Shown: one piece after another, positions 7,767 through 16,958 of the stretch
Layout of the letters: the number at the start of each line of letters is the position of its first letter
Position numbering within the stretch: position 1 is the first letter of the stretch
Assembly: GCF_003752465.1 (NCBI RefSeq)
Contig: NZ_RKHJ01000001.1
Coordinates: 62,001-126,000, forward strand
Length of the DNA stretch: 64,000 bases
Direction: 5' to 3'
From: Agrococcus jenensis
Lineage (GTDB): Bacteria; Actinomycetota; Actinomycetes; Actinomycetales; Microbacteriaceae
Program-made: the position numbers and the translations under genes
The notes under the pieces: model-generated
Databases searched by the model: none
What the model was told of the DNA's origin: nothing
The model's input: the letters and a program-made list of their open reading frames with translations, nothing else

Positions 7767-8831
7767 ATGAGCGCCATCCCCGAGTTCAACCACGAACGCG
7801 TCCTGACCTCCATGGGGGCCAGGAGCGACGTCGTCATCACCGTGGCGCTCCATTCGAGCGTGCTGGGACCGGCGCTCGGCGGCTGCCGGATGTGGACGTA
7901 CCCGACGTGGGCGGATGGACAGGCGGATGCGCTGCGGCTCTCGTCCGCGATGACGCTCAAGAACGCCGCGGCCGGCCTCGACGCGGGTGGCGGCAAGGCC
8001 GTGATCGCGCTGCCCATGGGCACGCGCATCGACGCGGACCGCCGTCGCGCCGCCCTCCTCGACCTCGGTGACCTCGTCGAGGCGCTCGACGGCCGCTACC
8101 GCACGGCCGAGGACGTCGGCACGACGGAGCACGACATGCTCGTCGTGCGCGAGCGCACCGAGCACGTCGTCGGCCTGCCCGCTGAGAACGGTGGCGCCGG
8201 CGAGCCCGCGGGCGCGACCGCGCTCGGCGTGTACTCGTCGATCGCCCCGACGCTCGAGGAGGCCTTCGGCTCCGACGACATCGCCGCGCGCTCCTTCGTC
8301 ATCTCGGGCCTCGGCCAGGTCGGCGGCCGCCTCGCGCGCATGCTCGCCGGCCACGGCGCGACGCTCTTCCTCACCGACATCGACGGCCGCAAGCAGCAGC
8401 TCGCCGACGACCTCGGCGCCACCTGGATCGCGCCCGGCGAGGCCCTCACCACCCCGGCCGACGTGCTCGTGCCCGCTGGCCTGGGCGGCATCCTCACCGA
8501 TGAGGCGATCGAGGCGCTGCCCGTGCGTGCCGTGGTCGGCCCCGCGAACAACCCGCTCGCCGAGCACTCCGGCGCCGCGCGCCTCGCGGAGCGCGGCATC
8601 GTCTACGCCCCCGACTTCGTGGTCAACGCAGGCGGCGTCATCCACCTGCAGGGCATGGCCGACGGCATGCAGTGGCCGGCGATCGCCGAGCGGCTCACCG
8701 GCATCAGCGACACCCTCCGCGGCGTGTTCGCCAGCGCGCGGCAGCGCGGCATCACGCCGCTCGAGGCCGCCGAGGCGCTCGCCGCCGAGCGCATCGACGC
8801 GGCCCGCGGGCGCATGACGGTGAGCGCCTGA
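7767..8831 (+). CDS. Leu/Val/Phe-type amino acid dehydrogenase (Glu/Leu/Phe/Val DH family)
   Basis: 354 residues, matching leucine/valine dehydrogenases rather than the longer GDH. The N-terminal catalytic domain has the Lys pair K65 (AMTLKNA) and K77 (GGGKAV) and the Asp of AEDVGTT (about 115). The C-terminal Rossmann domain carries GLGQVGGRLA, and a PANNPL motif follows. It reversibly deaminates branched-chain or aromatic L-amino acids to 2-oxo acids with NAD+. It stands alone, so it probably serves amino acid catabolism. Substrate preference is not readable. ATG 7767 follows a weak AACGAG-type site. Confidence 0.93.
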   Translation: MSAIPEFNHERVLTSMGARSDVVITVALHSSVLGPALGGCRMWTYPTWADGQADALRLSSAMTLKNAAAGLDAGGGKAVIALPMGTRIDADRRRAALLDLGDLVEALDGRYRTAEDVGTTEHDMLVVRERTEHVVGLPAENGGAGEPAGATALGVYSSIAPTLEEAFGSDDIAARSFVISGLGQVGGRLARMLAGHGATLFLTDIDGRKQQLADDLGATWIAPGEALTTPADVLVPAGLGGILTDEAIEALPVRAVVGPANNPLAEHSGAARLAERGIVYAPDFVVNAGGVIHLQGMADGMQWPAIAERLTGISDTLRGVFASARQRGITPLEAAEALAAERIDAARGRMTVSA

Positions 8832-8948
8832 CGCATCCGCCTCGCTGTGCGCACGCGCACGGCACCCGGCGGATGCGTGGCGGGCGTCCAGGCGCCCGGC
8901 GTAGCGTCGCCGTGCGGGGTGCCGACGCCCCGCGGAGAGAGGATCACC

Positions 8949-9134
8949 ATGAGCCAAGAGCAGCAGCCCGGCCACGACCACTCCAGCCAGGACGAAGCCG
9001 TGACCGGCGGCTACGGCGACCCCGGCGAGGCGGAGGCGCTCACGGGCGACGCCGAGTCCGAGACGGATCCCAAGGAGCACCCGAAGGCGGATCCCGCTGA
9101 GGGCTCCGACCCCGAGAACCCGCGCGGCCTCTAG
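8949..9134 (+). CDS. Small acidic hydrophilic protein
   Basis: 61 residues from ATG 8949, preceded by GGAGAGAGG. The protein is almost entirely Glu, Asp, Gln, Gly, Pro and Ser (SQEQQPGHDHSSQDEAVTGG...), with no hydrophobic core, hence disordered. TAGCGT at 8902-8907 repeats the -10-like element of the larger acidic protein at 6861, so the two may be co-regulated. Function unknown. Confidence 0.6.
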   Translation: MSQEQQPGHDHSSQDEAVTGGYGDPGEAEALTGDAESETDPKEHPKADPAEGSDPENPRGL

Positions 9135-9155
9135 TCGCGCGAGCGGCCGGCGGCG

Positions 9156-9737
9156 TCAGTCGCCGGCCGCCTCGGCCGTCGCGCGGAGTCGCGCGACGTA
9201 GTCCGCCCACCAGGCGGCATCGTGCTCCGGCAGGTTCGAGACGCCATCGCGGAGGCCCGCGGCGCCGTCGATCGTCTCGCGCACGATGTCGGCGTGGCCC
9301 GCGTGCCGCGCGACCTCGGCGATCATGTGCACGATCAGCCGGTGCAGCGTCGTGTCGGCGTTCGCGCCCCACCACGGCACGTGGGCTGGCGCGTCGAGGG
9401 GCAGCTCGTCGATCGATGCGTCAGCATGCGCCCAGACCCGGTCCCAGAGCGCGAGCACCGACGCGCGCGTCTCGTCGGGCCCGGCCCACATGTCTGCGTT
9501 GTCCTCGGCGTCGTCGTCGGCCCAGGCGAGGTGCTCGGGGAACGGGCGGCCGACGCACCCGCCGAAGTAGTCGGCCGCGACCGTCGCGACGTGCTTGACG
9601 AGCCCGAGCAGGTTCGTGCCCGTCGGGGTCATCGGCATGCGCGCCTCCCGCTCCGACACCCCCTCGAGCTTCCAGCGCAGCGCCTCGCGCTGCACACGCA
9701 GGTAGCGGACCAGGGTCGCCTCAGCATCCTCGCTCAT
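9156..9737 (-). CDS. DinB superfamily protein
   Basis: 193 residues from ATG 9737 (an in-frame ATG 24 codons earlier runs into the PadR promoter and is unlikely). It fits the DinB/YfiT four-helix bundle: YLRVQREALRWKLEGVSE, then TGTNLLGLVKHVATVAADYFGG with the first metal His, and HRLIVHMIAEVARHAGHADIVRETIDG with further His ligands. Members include thiol-dependent transferases (bacillithiol/mycothiol S-transferases) using a divalent metal. A mycothiol-linked role is plausible in an actinomycete but unproven. Divergent from PadR at 9824. Confidence 0.88.
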   Translation of the reverse strand: MSEDAEATLVRYLRVQREALRWKLEGVSEREARMPMTPTGTNLLGLVKHVATVAADYFGGCVGRPFPEHLAWADDDAEDNADMWAGPDETRASVLALWDRVWAHADASIDELPLDAPAHVPWWGANADTTLHRLIVHMIAEVARHAGHADIVRETIDGAAGLRDGVSNLPEHDAAWWADYVARLRATAEAAGD

Positions 9738-9787
9738 GCCCGCATCCTGGCAGGTGCCGCCGACCACCGCCCACCTGAAGACGGTAG

Positions 9788-9819
9788 TTGACATGTCGAC
9801 TAGTCGCATGGTCGACTAG
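9788..9819. promoter_or_regulatory. Promoter and operator of the PadR gene
   Basis: TTGACA at 9788-9793 is a consensus-like -35. Downstream, GTCGACTAG is directly repeated at 9795-9803 and 9811-9819. CGACTAGTCG (9798-9807) is a perfect palindrome, and TAGTCG (9801-9806) pairs with CGACTA (9813-9818). This dense dyad structure just before GTG 9824 and opposite DinB is a likely PadR autoregulatory operator. Confidence 0.55.
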
Positions 9820-9823
9820 CACC

Positions 9824-10345
9824 GTGATCCTCTCCCGCATCATCCTCGGCCTGCTCGCGATCGCGCCGATGACCGGCGCAGACCTCAAGCGCCACTTCGA
9901 CTCGACCGTCACGCACCTCTGGTCGGCCGACAAGGCGCAGATCTACCGCACGCTCGCCGCGCTCGTCGAGCAGGGCTTCGCGAGCGTCACCGTGGTGCCC
10001 GGCACGAACGCGCCCGACCGCCAGGAGCACCACCTCACCGACGCCGGCCGTGCCGCGCTCGTCGCGTGGCTGCGCTCCGACCTCGACCGGCAGCCCGAGC
10101 GCGAGGCCTTCCTCGCGCGGCTCTTCGTGGCGGACGCGCTCGACGACGCAGACGTCGTCGCGCTCGTCGAGCGGCGCCGAGCGGCGGCCCTCGAGCAGCT
10201 CGCCGTCTACGAGGGCATCCGCGCCTCGACGCCGCCCGCCGAAGATCGGGGGCAGCGCCTACGGCTCGCGACGCTCGACCACGGCATCCGCCACGTGCGG
10301 ACGGAGCTCGTGTGGCTCGACGCGCTCGAGGAGCAGCTGCGATGA
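9824..10345 (+). CDS. PadR family transcriptional regulator
   Basis: 173 residues from GTG 9824 (an ATG at 9788 would start inside the -35 element). The winged-helix domain ILGLLAIAPMTGADLKRHFDSTVTHLWSADKAQIYRTLAALVEQGFASV is PadR_N. The C-terminal helical region (REAFLARLFVADALDDADVVALVERRRAAALEQL) is the PadR_C/Vir dimerisation part. It overlaps the hydrolase gene (ATGA at 10342-10345), so the two form a translationally coupled operon. It probably represses itself and the hydrolase through the dyads at 9788-9819. Confidence 0.9.
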   Translation: MILSRIILGLLAIAPMTGADLKRHFDSTVTHLWSADKAQIYRTLAALVEQGFASVTVVPGTNAPDRQEHHLTDAGRAALVAWLRSDLDRQPEREAFLARLFVADALDDADVVALVERRRAAALEQLAVYEGIRASTPPAEDRGQRLRLATLDHGIRHVRTELVWLDALEEQLR

Positions 10346-11133
10346 CCGCCTTCCCCGAGGTGCACCCGCCCCGCGACGCGACCGGCGCCGAGCAACGCCC
10401 GGTCGTGCTGCTGCACGGCGGCAACGTGGCCAACTGGATGTGGGAGCCGCAGCTCGCCGCCCTCGGCGACCGGCTCGCGCTCACACCGCACCTGCCCGGC
10501 TTCGGCGCGCGGAACGCGGACGACTGGCCCGGCCTCGCGGGCGCTGCCGACGACCTGGCCGACCGCATCCGCGACCTCGCCGGCGACCGCAGCGTCGACG
10601 TCGTCGGCCTCTCGCTCGGCGGTGTCGTCGCCCTGCACCTCGCGGCCCGCCACCCTGACCTCGTCACGTCGGTGCTCGCGAGCGGCGTCGCTGCGCTGCG
10701 GGTCGGCGGCGCCGCGCGCGCGACCTCCGCGCTGCAGCTCGCCCTCTGGCACCGGCGCTGGTTCTGGAAGGCGCAGGCGGTCGCCTTCGGCCTGCCGGCC
10801 GACTCGCACGAGCCCTACGTCGAGCACGGCGTCTCGATCCGGCGCGAGACCGCCGCGGCGATGCTCGCCGAGGTCTACGCCGGCGGCGTCCCCGAGGGGC
10901 TCGCCGACTACCCGGGGCGGATGCTGCTGGTCGCCGGCGAGCGCGAGCCGCAGGTGATCCGCCGGTCGCTCGCCGCCCTCCGGCGCAGCGTGCCACAGGC
11001 GGCGACGCGCATCGCACCCGGCATGCACCACGTCTGGAACGTCGAGGACGTCGACCGCTTCAACGGGATGCTGCGCACGTGGCTGGGCGGCGACGTCCAC
11101 GACTGGCTGGTCGCGCCCGCGACCGCTCGATGA
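10342..11133 (+). CDS. Alpha/beta hydrolase
   Basis: 263 residues. The oxyanion strand VVLLHGG is at residues 21-27 and the nucleophile elbow GLSLGG puts Ser at 91. There is an acid in the late strand (LLVAGEREP) and a terminal His in GMHHVWN, so the catalytic triad looks complete. Cytosolic esterase/lactonase-type enzyme; substrate unknown. It is coupled to the PadR gene upstream, which often controls enzymes acting on small phenolics or toxic esters. Confidence 0.88.
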   Translation: MTAFPEVHPPRDATGAEQRPVVLLHGGNVANWMWEPQLAALGDRLALTPHLPGFGARNADDWPGLAGAADDLADRIRDLAGDRSVDVVGLSLGGVVALHLAARHPDLVTSVLASGVAALRVGGAARATSALQLALWHRRWFWKAQAVAFGLPADSHEPYVEHGVSIRRETAAAMLAEVYAGGVPEGLADYPGRMLLVAGEREPQVIRRSLAALRRSVPQAATRIAPGMHHVWNVEDVDRFNGMLRTWLGGDVHDWLVAPATAR

Positions 11134-11240
11134 CAGCGGCCGCCGCTTGCTCGCAGCGCCCGCCGCGCTTGGCGGGATCTTGCCGAACACCGGCGGCCAC
11201 GGCGCTCGTGGCCGTCACCTGCCGACCGTAGGCTCACGAG

Positions 11241-12188
11241 GTGACCGCAGCACCGCTCCGCGCCCGAGCATCCGTCGTCGTCGCGATCGCCATCGCGCTC
11301 GCGGCGTGGGCCTCGGCCTTCGTCGTCATCCGCGCCGTCGCCGACGACTTCGACCCCGGTGCGCTGACGCTCGGCCGGCTCGCCGTCGCGGTGATCGTGC
11401 TGGGCATCGCGCAGGCGGTGCACGGGGCGTGGGTGCGCCCGAGCGGTCGGCAGTGGCTGCTGCTCGGCATCTTCGGCATCCTCTGGTTCCTCGTCTACAA
11501 CCTCGCCCTCAACGCCGCCGAGCACCTGCTCGACCCGGGCACCGCGGCGCTGCTCGTCAACGTCGCGCCGCTCATCGTGGCGCTCGTCGCCGGGACGCTG
11601 CTCGGCGAGGGGTTCCCGCGCTGGCTCATCATCGGCGCGATCGTCGCCTTCGGCGGCATCGCGATCATCGGCGCGGCGACCGCGACCGGCTCGCTCAGCC
11701 TGCTCGGCGTCGTGCTCGCGCTCATCGCGGCGGTCACCTACGCCATCGCGGTGCTGCTGCAGAAGCCGCTGCTCGCCGCCCTGCCGGGCCTGCAGATCAC
11801 GCTCATCGGCGTCGCGATCGGCGTCGTCGGCAGCCTGCCGTGGGGTGGCGCGCTCGTCGCGCAGCTCGCGGCAGCGCCGGCCGCGTCGACGATCGGCGTC
11901 GTGTACCTCGGGGTCGTGCCGACCGCGATCGCGTTCCTCGCGTGGGCCTACGCGCTCAAGCGAATGCCCGCCGGCCGCCTCGCGATCACCACCTACCTCG
12001 TGCCCGTGCTCGCGACCGGCATGGCCTGGGTGCTGCTCGGCGAGGTGCCGCCGCCGCTCGCGCTGCTCGGCGGGCTCGTGTGCCTGAGCGGCGTGGCGCT
12101 CACGCGCGTCCGCAGCACCGCCCGTGCGGCGGACGAGACGGCCCGCGCGGCGGCGACCGAGGTCACGCCGGCGGAGGAGCCGCGCTAG
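11241..12188 (+). CDS. EamA (DMT superfamily) exporter
   Basis: 315 residues with about ten hydrophobic helices arranged as two five-helix EamA repeats (first ends near GAATATGS, second begins SLLGVVLALIAAVTYAIAVLLQKP). The C-terminal tail is charged. These inner-membrane carriers export metabolites or amino acids. Start GTG 11241 follows TAGGCT by six bases (leaderless type). The last 26 bp overlap the convergent DUF488 gene. Substrate unknown. Confidence 0.92.
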   Translation: MTAAPLRARASVVVAIAIALAAWASAFVVIRAVADDFDPGALTLGRLAVAVIVLGIAQAVHGAWVRPSGRQWLLLGIFGILWFLVYNLALNAAEHLLDPGTAALLVNVAPLIVALVAGTLLGEGFPRWLIIGAIVAFGGIAIIGAATATGSLSLLGVVLALIAAVTYAIAVLLQKPLLAALPGLQITLIGVAIGVVGSLPWGGALVAQLAAAPAASTIGVVYLGVVPTAIAFLAWAYALKRMPAGRLAITTYLVPVLATGMAWVLLGEVPPPLALLGGLVCLSGVALTRVRSTARAADETARAAATEVTPAEEPR

Positions 12189-12714
12189 CGTCCGCAGGCC
12201 ATCGCACGGCGCCGTCGACGACGGTCGCCGCCTCGCTCAGCGGATGCGGGCGCAGCGCGCCGTCGTGCATGAGGTGCTGCACCTCGACGCCGCGCACGAG
12301 CGTCGCGACGTCCGCGACGACGCGGCGATGGCAGCGCCACCACACCGCCTCCGAGCACATCACCGCCGTGCGCACGCGGGATGCGTCGTCGAGCACCGAC
12401 GTGAGCCCGTCGACGAAGTCAGCCGACCGCGTCCACGCGGCGTAGGCACGGAACGCGTCGACGCGCCACCAGCCGTCGGGCGAGACCGCGTCGTCGGCGG
12501 CGCTCAGCCTGCGGCGGCCGCCGAGTCGCTCCTCCCAGCGCCAGCGGATGCCGCCGGCGCCCAGCTCCGCTTCGATCGCGTCTCGCGATGCCGCGGGGTT
12601 CGACCGGCTGCCGGGGAACCGCCGGATGTCGACGACGAGCTCGACCCCGGCATCCGTCAGCAGCGCCCGGAGCGCGTCGCCGTCGAGCCTGCCGTGGCCG
12701 ACCGTCAGCAGCAC
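12163..12714 (-). CDS. DUF488 family protein
   Basis: 183 residues from GTG 12714, with GGAGG upstream. The opening TVGHGRLDGDALRALLTDAGVELVVDIRRFPGSRSNP and the later VMCSEAVWWRCHRRVVADVA are DUF488 hallmarks, with the conserved CxE...CHR segment. The function of the family is unknown, though the Cys/His/Arg cluster looks like an active or metal site. It is the last gene of the leuC-to-ddl operon, four bases after ddl. Confidence 0.9.
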   Translation of the reverse strand: MLLTVGHGRLDGDALRALLTDAGVELVVDIRRFPGSRSNPAASRDAIEAELGAGGIRWRWEERLGGRRRLSAADDAVSPDGWWRVDAFRAYAAWTRSADFVDGLTSVLDDASRVRTAVMCSEAVWWRCHRRVVADVATLVRGVEVQHLMHDGALRPHPLSEAATVVDGAVRWPADASAAPPPA

Positions 12715-12718
12715 GGCG

Positions 12719-13825
12719 CTACCGGTCCTCCTGCAGCCCCAGCTCGATCAGCTCGGTGATGAGGTCGGCGTAGGCGATGCCCGTCGCCTCCCACAGCACC
12801 GGGAACATCGAGATCGACGTGAAGCCCGGCATCGTGTTGATCTCGTTCACAACGATGCCGTGCTCGGGCGAGACGAAGAAGTCCACACGAGCGAGGCCCG
12901 CGCCCTCGATGGCCTCGAACGCGCGCACCGCGGTCGCCTGCAGCGCGGCGAGCGTCTCGTCGTCGAAGGGAGCGGGGCACACGATGCGGGCGCCGTCGCC
13001 GCCGCGGTACTTGAGGTCGAAGTCGTAGAAGCGGCCCTCGTCGAGCTCGATCTCGCCCGGGACCGATGCGCGCGGCAGCTCGCCCGCGCGGCCCGAGAGC
13101 ACGCCGAGCTCGACCTCGCGGCCGCTCACGCCCGCCTCGACGAGCGCGCGCGAGTCCTCCGCGAGCGCGATGGCCATCGCGCGGTCGAAGTCGAGCACGG
13201 AGTCGACGCGGCTCACGCCGACCGACGAGCCGGCGCGCGCCGGCTTCACGAACACCGGCATCGGGAAGTCGCCGAGCCTGGCGCGCACCGCGTCCGGGTA
13301 GCGCTGCCAGTCGCCGCGCGAGACCGTCATCCACGGGGCGACGCGGATGCCCGCGTGCTCGAGCACCGTCTTCGTGTAGTGCTTGTCCATGCCGACGGCG
13401 CTCGCCAGCACGCCGTTGCCGACGTAGGGCAGGCCTGCGAGCTCGAGGGCGCCCTGCAGGGTGCCGTCCTCGCCGAACGGCCCGTGCAGGATCGGGAACA
13501 CGACGTCGACGGTGAGCGTGCGCTCGCCCGCCTCGTCCTGCACGGTGAGCTCGCGCTCCCCCGCCACCTGCGGCAGCCGCACGCGCGAGCCGTTGTCGGC
13601 CACGACGGCCATCGCCTCGAGCGTGAGGTCGGCGGGGTCGCCATCCCAGAGCGTCCACGCGCCCTCGGGCGTGATGCCGACGACGATGGGCTCGAAGCGC
13701 TCGCGGTCGAGGTGCCGCAGCACGCTGCCGGCGGTCGCGCACGAGATCGAGTGCTCGCTCGAGCGCCCGCCGAACAGCAGGGCGACGCGGATCCGCTGCG
13801 CGGCTCCAGGCTGGGTGTCGTGCAC
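12719..13825 (-). CDS. ddl: D-alanine--D-alanine ligase
   Basis: 368 residues. LLFGGRSSEHSISCATAGSVL is the conserved N-terminal ligase loop, with an ATP-grasp core (MPVFVKPARAGSSVGVSRV) and the C-terminal EINTMPGFTSISMFP metal/substrate motif. It condenses two D-alanines with ATP for peptidoglycan precursors. The order gpsA-ddl and the link to murA is normal for actinobacteria. GTG 13825 lies four bases after gpsA ends. Confidence 0.97.
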   Translation of the reverse strand: MHDTQPGAAQRIRVALLFGGRSSEHSISCATAGSVLRHLDRERFEPIVVGITPEGAWTLWDGDPADLTLEAMAVVADNGSRVRLPQVAGERELTVQDEAGERTLTVDVVFPILHGPFGEDGTLQGALELAGLPYVGNGVLASAVGMDKHYTKTVLEHAGIRVAPWMTVSRGDWQRYPDAVRARLGDFPMPVFVKPARAGSSVGVSRVDSVLDFDRAMAIALAEDSRALVEAGVSGREVELGVLSGRAGELPRASVPGEIELDEGRFYDFDLKYRGGDGARIVCPAPFDDETLAALQATAVRAFEAIEGAGLARVDFFVSPEHGIVVNEINTMPGFTSISMFPVLWEATGIAYADLITELIELGLQEDR

Positions 13826-13829
13826 GGTC

Positions 13830-14828
13830 CTACTCCTCGATCGGCTCGTCGTCGGTCGTCAGGTGCGGCGCGATGTCGCGCGGGTCCATGGCGCCGTCGA
13901 GCACGAGGCGCACCTGCTCGAGGATCGGCATCCGCACCCCGCGAGCTGCGGCGAGCTCGGCGACCGGGTCGACGGATGCGAGCCCCTCGGCCACCTGCTC
14001 CATGCGCGCGATCACATCGGTGCGCGAGTAGCCCATGCCGAGCAGCCGGCCGGCGGTGAAGTTGCGCGAGAGCGGCGAGCCGCACGTCGCGATGAGGTCG
14101 CCGAGGCCCGCGAGGCCGCGGAGGGTCTCGCGCTCGGCGCCGTGCGCCACCGCGAAGTCGGTGAGCTCCGCGAGCCCGCGCGTGATGATCGACGCCTTCG
14201 TGTTCTCGCCGTATCCGACACCGTCGACGATGCCGATCGCGAGCGCGACGAGGTTCTTCAGCACGCCGCCGAACTCGGTGCCGATCACGTCGGTGTTGAT
14301 GAAGGAGTGGAAGTAGTCGTTGCGCGCGCGCTTCGCGACGTCGCGGGCCGTCGTCGGGCTCGTCGACGAGACGACCGCGGCGGTCGGCTGCTCCTGCGCG
14401 ATCTCGAGCGCGAGGTTCGGGCCGGAGACGACCGCGATGCGCTCGGGATCGATCCGCAGCTCCTGGGCGATGACCTCGCTCATGCGCAGCCGCGTGCCCG
14501 CCTCGACGCCCTTCATGAGGCTCACGACCGGTGCGCCGGCCTCGATCGCGTCGCCGTGCTCGCGCAGCAGCTGGCGCAGCTGCTGGCTCGGCACGGCGAG
14601 GTAGACCTGGGATGCGCCCTCGAGCGCGGCGCGGATGTCGCTCGTCGCGTGCAGCGACGCCGGCAGCGTGATGCCGGGCAGGTAGCGGGTGTTGCGGCGC
14701 GACTCGTCGATCTCGCGCGCGGCCTCCGGCCTGCGCGCCCACAGCACCGTGTCGGCGCCGCCGTCGGCGAGGGTCTTCGCGAAGGTGGTGCCCCAGCTGC
14801 CGGCACCCAGCACCGCGACGTCAGCCAC
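13830..14828 (-). CDS. gpsA: Glycerol-3-phosphate dehydrogenase [NAD(P)+]
   Basis: 332 residues. The N-terminal cofactor motif VLGAGSWGTTFAKTLA and the C-terminal domain with VKNLVALAIGIVDGVGYGENTKASIITRGLAE (catalytic Lys preceding NL) define GpsA. The enzyme makes sn-glycerol 3-phosphate from DHAP for phospholipids, the substrate line of the PlsC enzyme encoded immediately upstream. It overlaps plsC by eight bases. Confidence 0.97.
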   Translation of the reverse strand: MADVAVLGAGSWGTTFAKTLADGGADTVLWARRPEAAREIDESRRNTRYLPGITLPASLHATSDIRAALEGASQVYLAVPSQQLRQLLREHGDAIEAGAPVVSLMKGVEAGTRLRMSEVIAQELRIDPERIAVVSGPNLALEIAQEQPTAAVVSSTSPTTARDVAKRARNDYFHSFINTDVIGTEFGGVLKNLVALAIGIVDGVGYGENTKASIITRGLAELTDFAVAHGAERETLRGLAGLGDLIATCGSPLSRNFTAGRLLGMGYSRTDVIARMEQVAEGLASVDPVAELAAARGVRMPILEQVRLVLDGAMDPRDIAPHLTTDDEPIEE

Positions 14829-15597
14829 GCGGCAGCCCGTCGTCGCCGTCCTCGAAGCGTCCGATCTCCGACTGGCCGGCTGCCGACGGGTTCCACCGCT
14901 CGGGCGGCGGGACCTCGCCGCGCAGCTCGCCGAGCAGGGCGGCGATCGCGGCCATGAGCCGGTCGGTCGCCTCGTTCATCGCGGCCTGGTCGGTGCGCCC
15001 GGCGAAGTCGCTCAGGTCGATCGGCGGGCCGAAGAGGATCTCGATGCGCTTCCGGGGGAAGGGATGGATCGTCTTCCCGTAGCGCGGCATCAGGTGCTGC
15101 GTGCCCCAGTGCGCCGCCGGGATGAGCGGCACGCCGGCCTCGAGCGCCATGCGCACGGCGCCGGTCTTGCCCCGCATCGGCCACAGCCCCGGATCGCGCG
15201 TCAGCGAGCCCTCGGGGTAGATGATCACGCCGAGCTCGTCGCGCACGACCTGCCGCGCGGCCTCCATCGGCGCCCCCTGCGCTGCGCGACCCGCGCGCTC
15301 GACGGGGATCTGCCCGGCGGCCGCGAGGATGCGTCCGACCACGGGGATCTTGAACAGGCTCGCCTTGGCCATGAACCGCGGGATGCGGCCCGACTTGTAG
15401 ATCGCCACGGCCATGATGATCGGGTCGATCTCGCTGTAGTGGTTCGGCGAGAGCACGAAGGCGCCCTTCGCCGGCACGTGCTCATGCCCCCGGATCTCGA
15501 GCTTCGCCATGCCCGCGACGGCAGGCAGCACGAGCGCGGCGAGGCCGCGGTAGACCGGCACCCGCTCCGCGCTCGGCGGCTTGCCGGGCAGCGCCAT
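14821..15597 (-). CDS. plsC: 1-acylglycerol-3-phosphate O-acyltransferase (PlsC-like)
   Basis: 258 residues from ATG 15597. The acyltransferase motif is NHYSEIDP: the usual HX4D becomes H-Y-S-E-I-D, so the spacing is kept. FMAKASLFKIPVVG follows, then YPEGSLTRD, the EGS/T phosphate-binding motif. It transfers an acyl group to lysophosphatidate at the membrane in phosphatidic acid synthesis. The start overlaps the murA stop as ATGA, and the 3' end overlaps gpsA, so the lipid and wall genes are translationally coupled. Confidence 0.93.
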   Translation of the reverse strand: MALPGKPPSAERVPVYRGLAALVLPAVAGMAKLEIRGHEHVPAKGAFVLSPNHYSEIDPIIMAVAIYKSGRIPRFMAKASLFKIPVVGRILAAAGQIPVERAGRAAQGAPMEAARQVVRDELGVIIYPEGSLTRDPGLWPMRGKTGAVRMALEAGVPLIPAAHWGTQHLMPRYGKTIHPFPRKRIEILFGPPIDLSDFAGRTDQAAMNEATDRLMAAIAALLGELRGEVPPPERWNPSAAGQSEIGRFEDGDDGLPRG

Positions 15598-16958
15598 CAG
15601 CCCTCCACGTCGAAGTCGGCGCCCAACGTCTCGAGCTTCTCGATGAAGCGCTCGTAGCCGCGGGCGATGATCCCGACGTTCGAGATGCGGCTCGTGCCCT
15701 CTGCGGTGAGCGCGGCCACGAGGTGGCTGAAGCCGCCACGCAGGTCGGGCACCACGACGTCGGCGCCGTGCAGCTGCACGGGCCCCGCGATGACGGCCGA
15801 GTGCTGGTAGTTGCGCGCGCCGAAGCGGCACGCGTGGCTGCCGAGGCAGTCGGTGTGGATCTGGATGCGCGCACCCATCTCGACGAGCGCCTCCGTGAAG
15901 CCGAAGCGCTGCTCGTAGACCGTCTCGTGCACGATCGAGATGCCGTTCGCCTTCGCGAGCGCGACCACGAGCGGCTGCTGCCAGTCGGTCATGAATCCGG
16001 GGTGCACATCCGTCTCGACTACGACCGGCTTGAGGTCGCCGCCCGGGTGCCAGAAGCGGATGCCGTCGTCCTGGATGTCGAAGCGGCCACCGGCCTTGCG
16101 GTAGACGTTCAGGAACGTCGTCATCTCGGGCTGGCGGGCGCCCTCGAGGAAGATGTCGCCGCCGGTCGCGAGCGCTGCGCACGCCCACGAGGCTGCCTCG
16201 TTGCGGTCGAAGAGCGCCGTGTGGCTGTAGCCGTACAGGCGGTCGACGCCCTCGACGCGGATCGTGCGGTCGGTGTCGACCTGGATCTCGGCGCCCATCT
16301 TCTGGAGGATCGCGATGAGGTCCATGATCTCGGGCTCGACCGCGGCGTTCTTGAGCTCGGTGCGGCCCTTCGCGCGCACGGCGCCCAGCAGCACCTGCTC
16401 GGTCGCGCCGACCGACGGGTAGGGCAGCTCGATCTTCGCGCCGTGCAGGCCGTTCGGAGCCGACATGCGGATGCCGCTCGGCAGCTTCTCGACGACGGCG
16501 CCGAAGTTGCGCAGCACCTCGAGGTGGAAGTCGATCGGGCGGTCGCCGATGTGGCAGCCGCCGAGGTCGGGGATGAACGCCTCGCCAAGCTGGTGCAGCA
16601 GCGGCCCGCAGAACAGGATCGGGATGCGGCTCGAGCCGGCGTGCGCGTTGATCGACGTCTCGTGCGCCGTGCGGACGTTCGCAGGGTCGAGCGTGAGCGT
16701 GTCGCCGTCGCGCACGACGGTGACACCGTGGAGCTCGAGCAGGCCCTGCACGACGCGCACGTCGCTGATCTCCGGGACGCTGCGCAGCTCGCTCGGCGTC
16801 TCGCCCAGGAGCGCCGCGACCATCGCCTTCGTGACGAGGTTCTTGGCGCCCTTCATCTGGATGCGGCCGTTGAGCGGCTTGCCGCCGCGCACGGTGATGC
16901 GGTCGACGTTCATGCCGACGGCTGCGCCGGCATTCTTCGAGAACTCGGTCAGGTTCAC
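15597..16958 (-). CDS. murA: UDP-N-acetylglucosamine 1-carboxyvinyltransferase
   Basis: 453 residues from GTG 16958. That start is preferred to an upstream ATG because it overlaps the leuD stop as GTGA and has AGGGAAGGAA before it. KGAKN near residue 36 is the substrate-binding Lys/Asn region. GGCHIGDRP places the catalytic, fosfomycin-reactive Cys at about 135, so intrinsic fosfomycin resistance through Cys-to-Asp is not expected. It catalyses the first committed step of peptidoglycan synthesis. It sits between leuD and plsC in an overlapping operon. Confidence 0.96.
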   Translation of the reverse strand: MNLTEFSKNAGAAVGMNVDRITVRGGKPLNGRIQMKGAKNLVTKAMVAALLGETPSELRSVPEISDVRVVQGLLELHGVTVVRDGDTLTLDPANVRTAHETSINAHAGSSRIPILFCGPLLHQLGEAFIPDLGGCHIGDRPIDFHLEVLRNFGAVVEKLPSGIRMSAPNGLHGAKIELPYPSVGATEQVLLGAVRAKGRTELKNAAVEPEIMDLIAILQKMGAEIQVDTDRTIRVEGVDRLYGYSHTALFDRNEAASWACAALATGGDIFLEGARQPEMTTFLNVYRKAGGRFDIQDDGIRFWHPGGDLKPVVVETDVHPGFMTDWQQPLVVALAKANGISIVHETVYEQRFGFTEALVEMGARIQIHTDCLGSHACRFGARNYQHSAVIAGPVQLHGADVVVPDLRGGFSHLVAALTAEGTSRISNVGIIARGYERFIEKLETLGADFDVEG

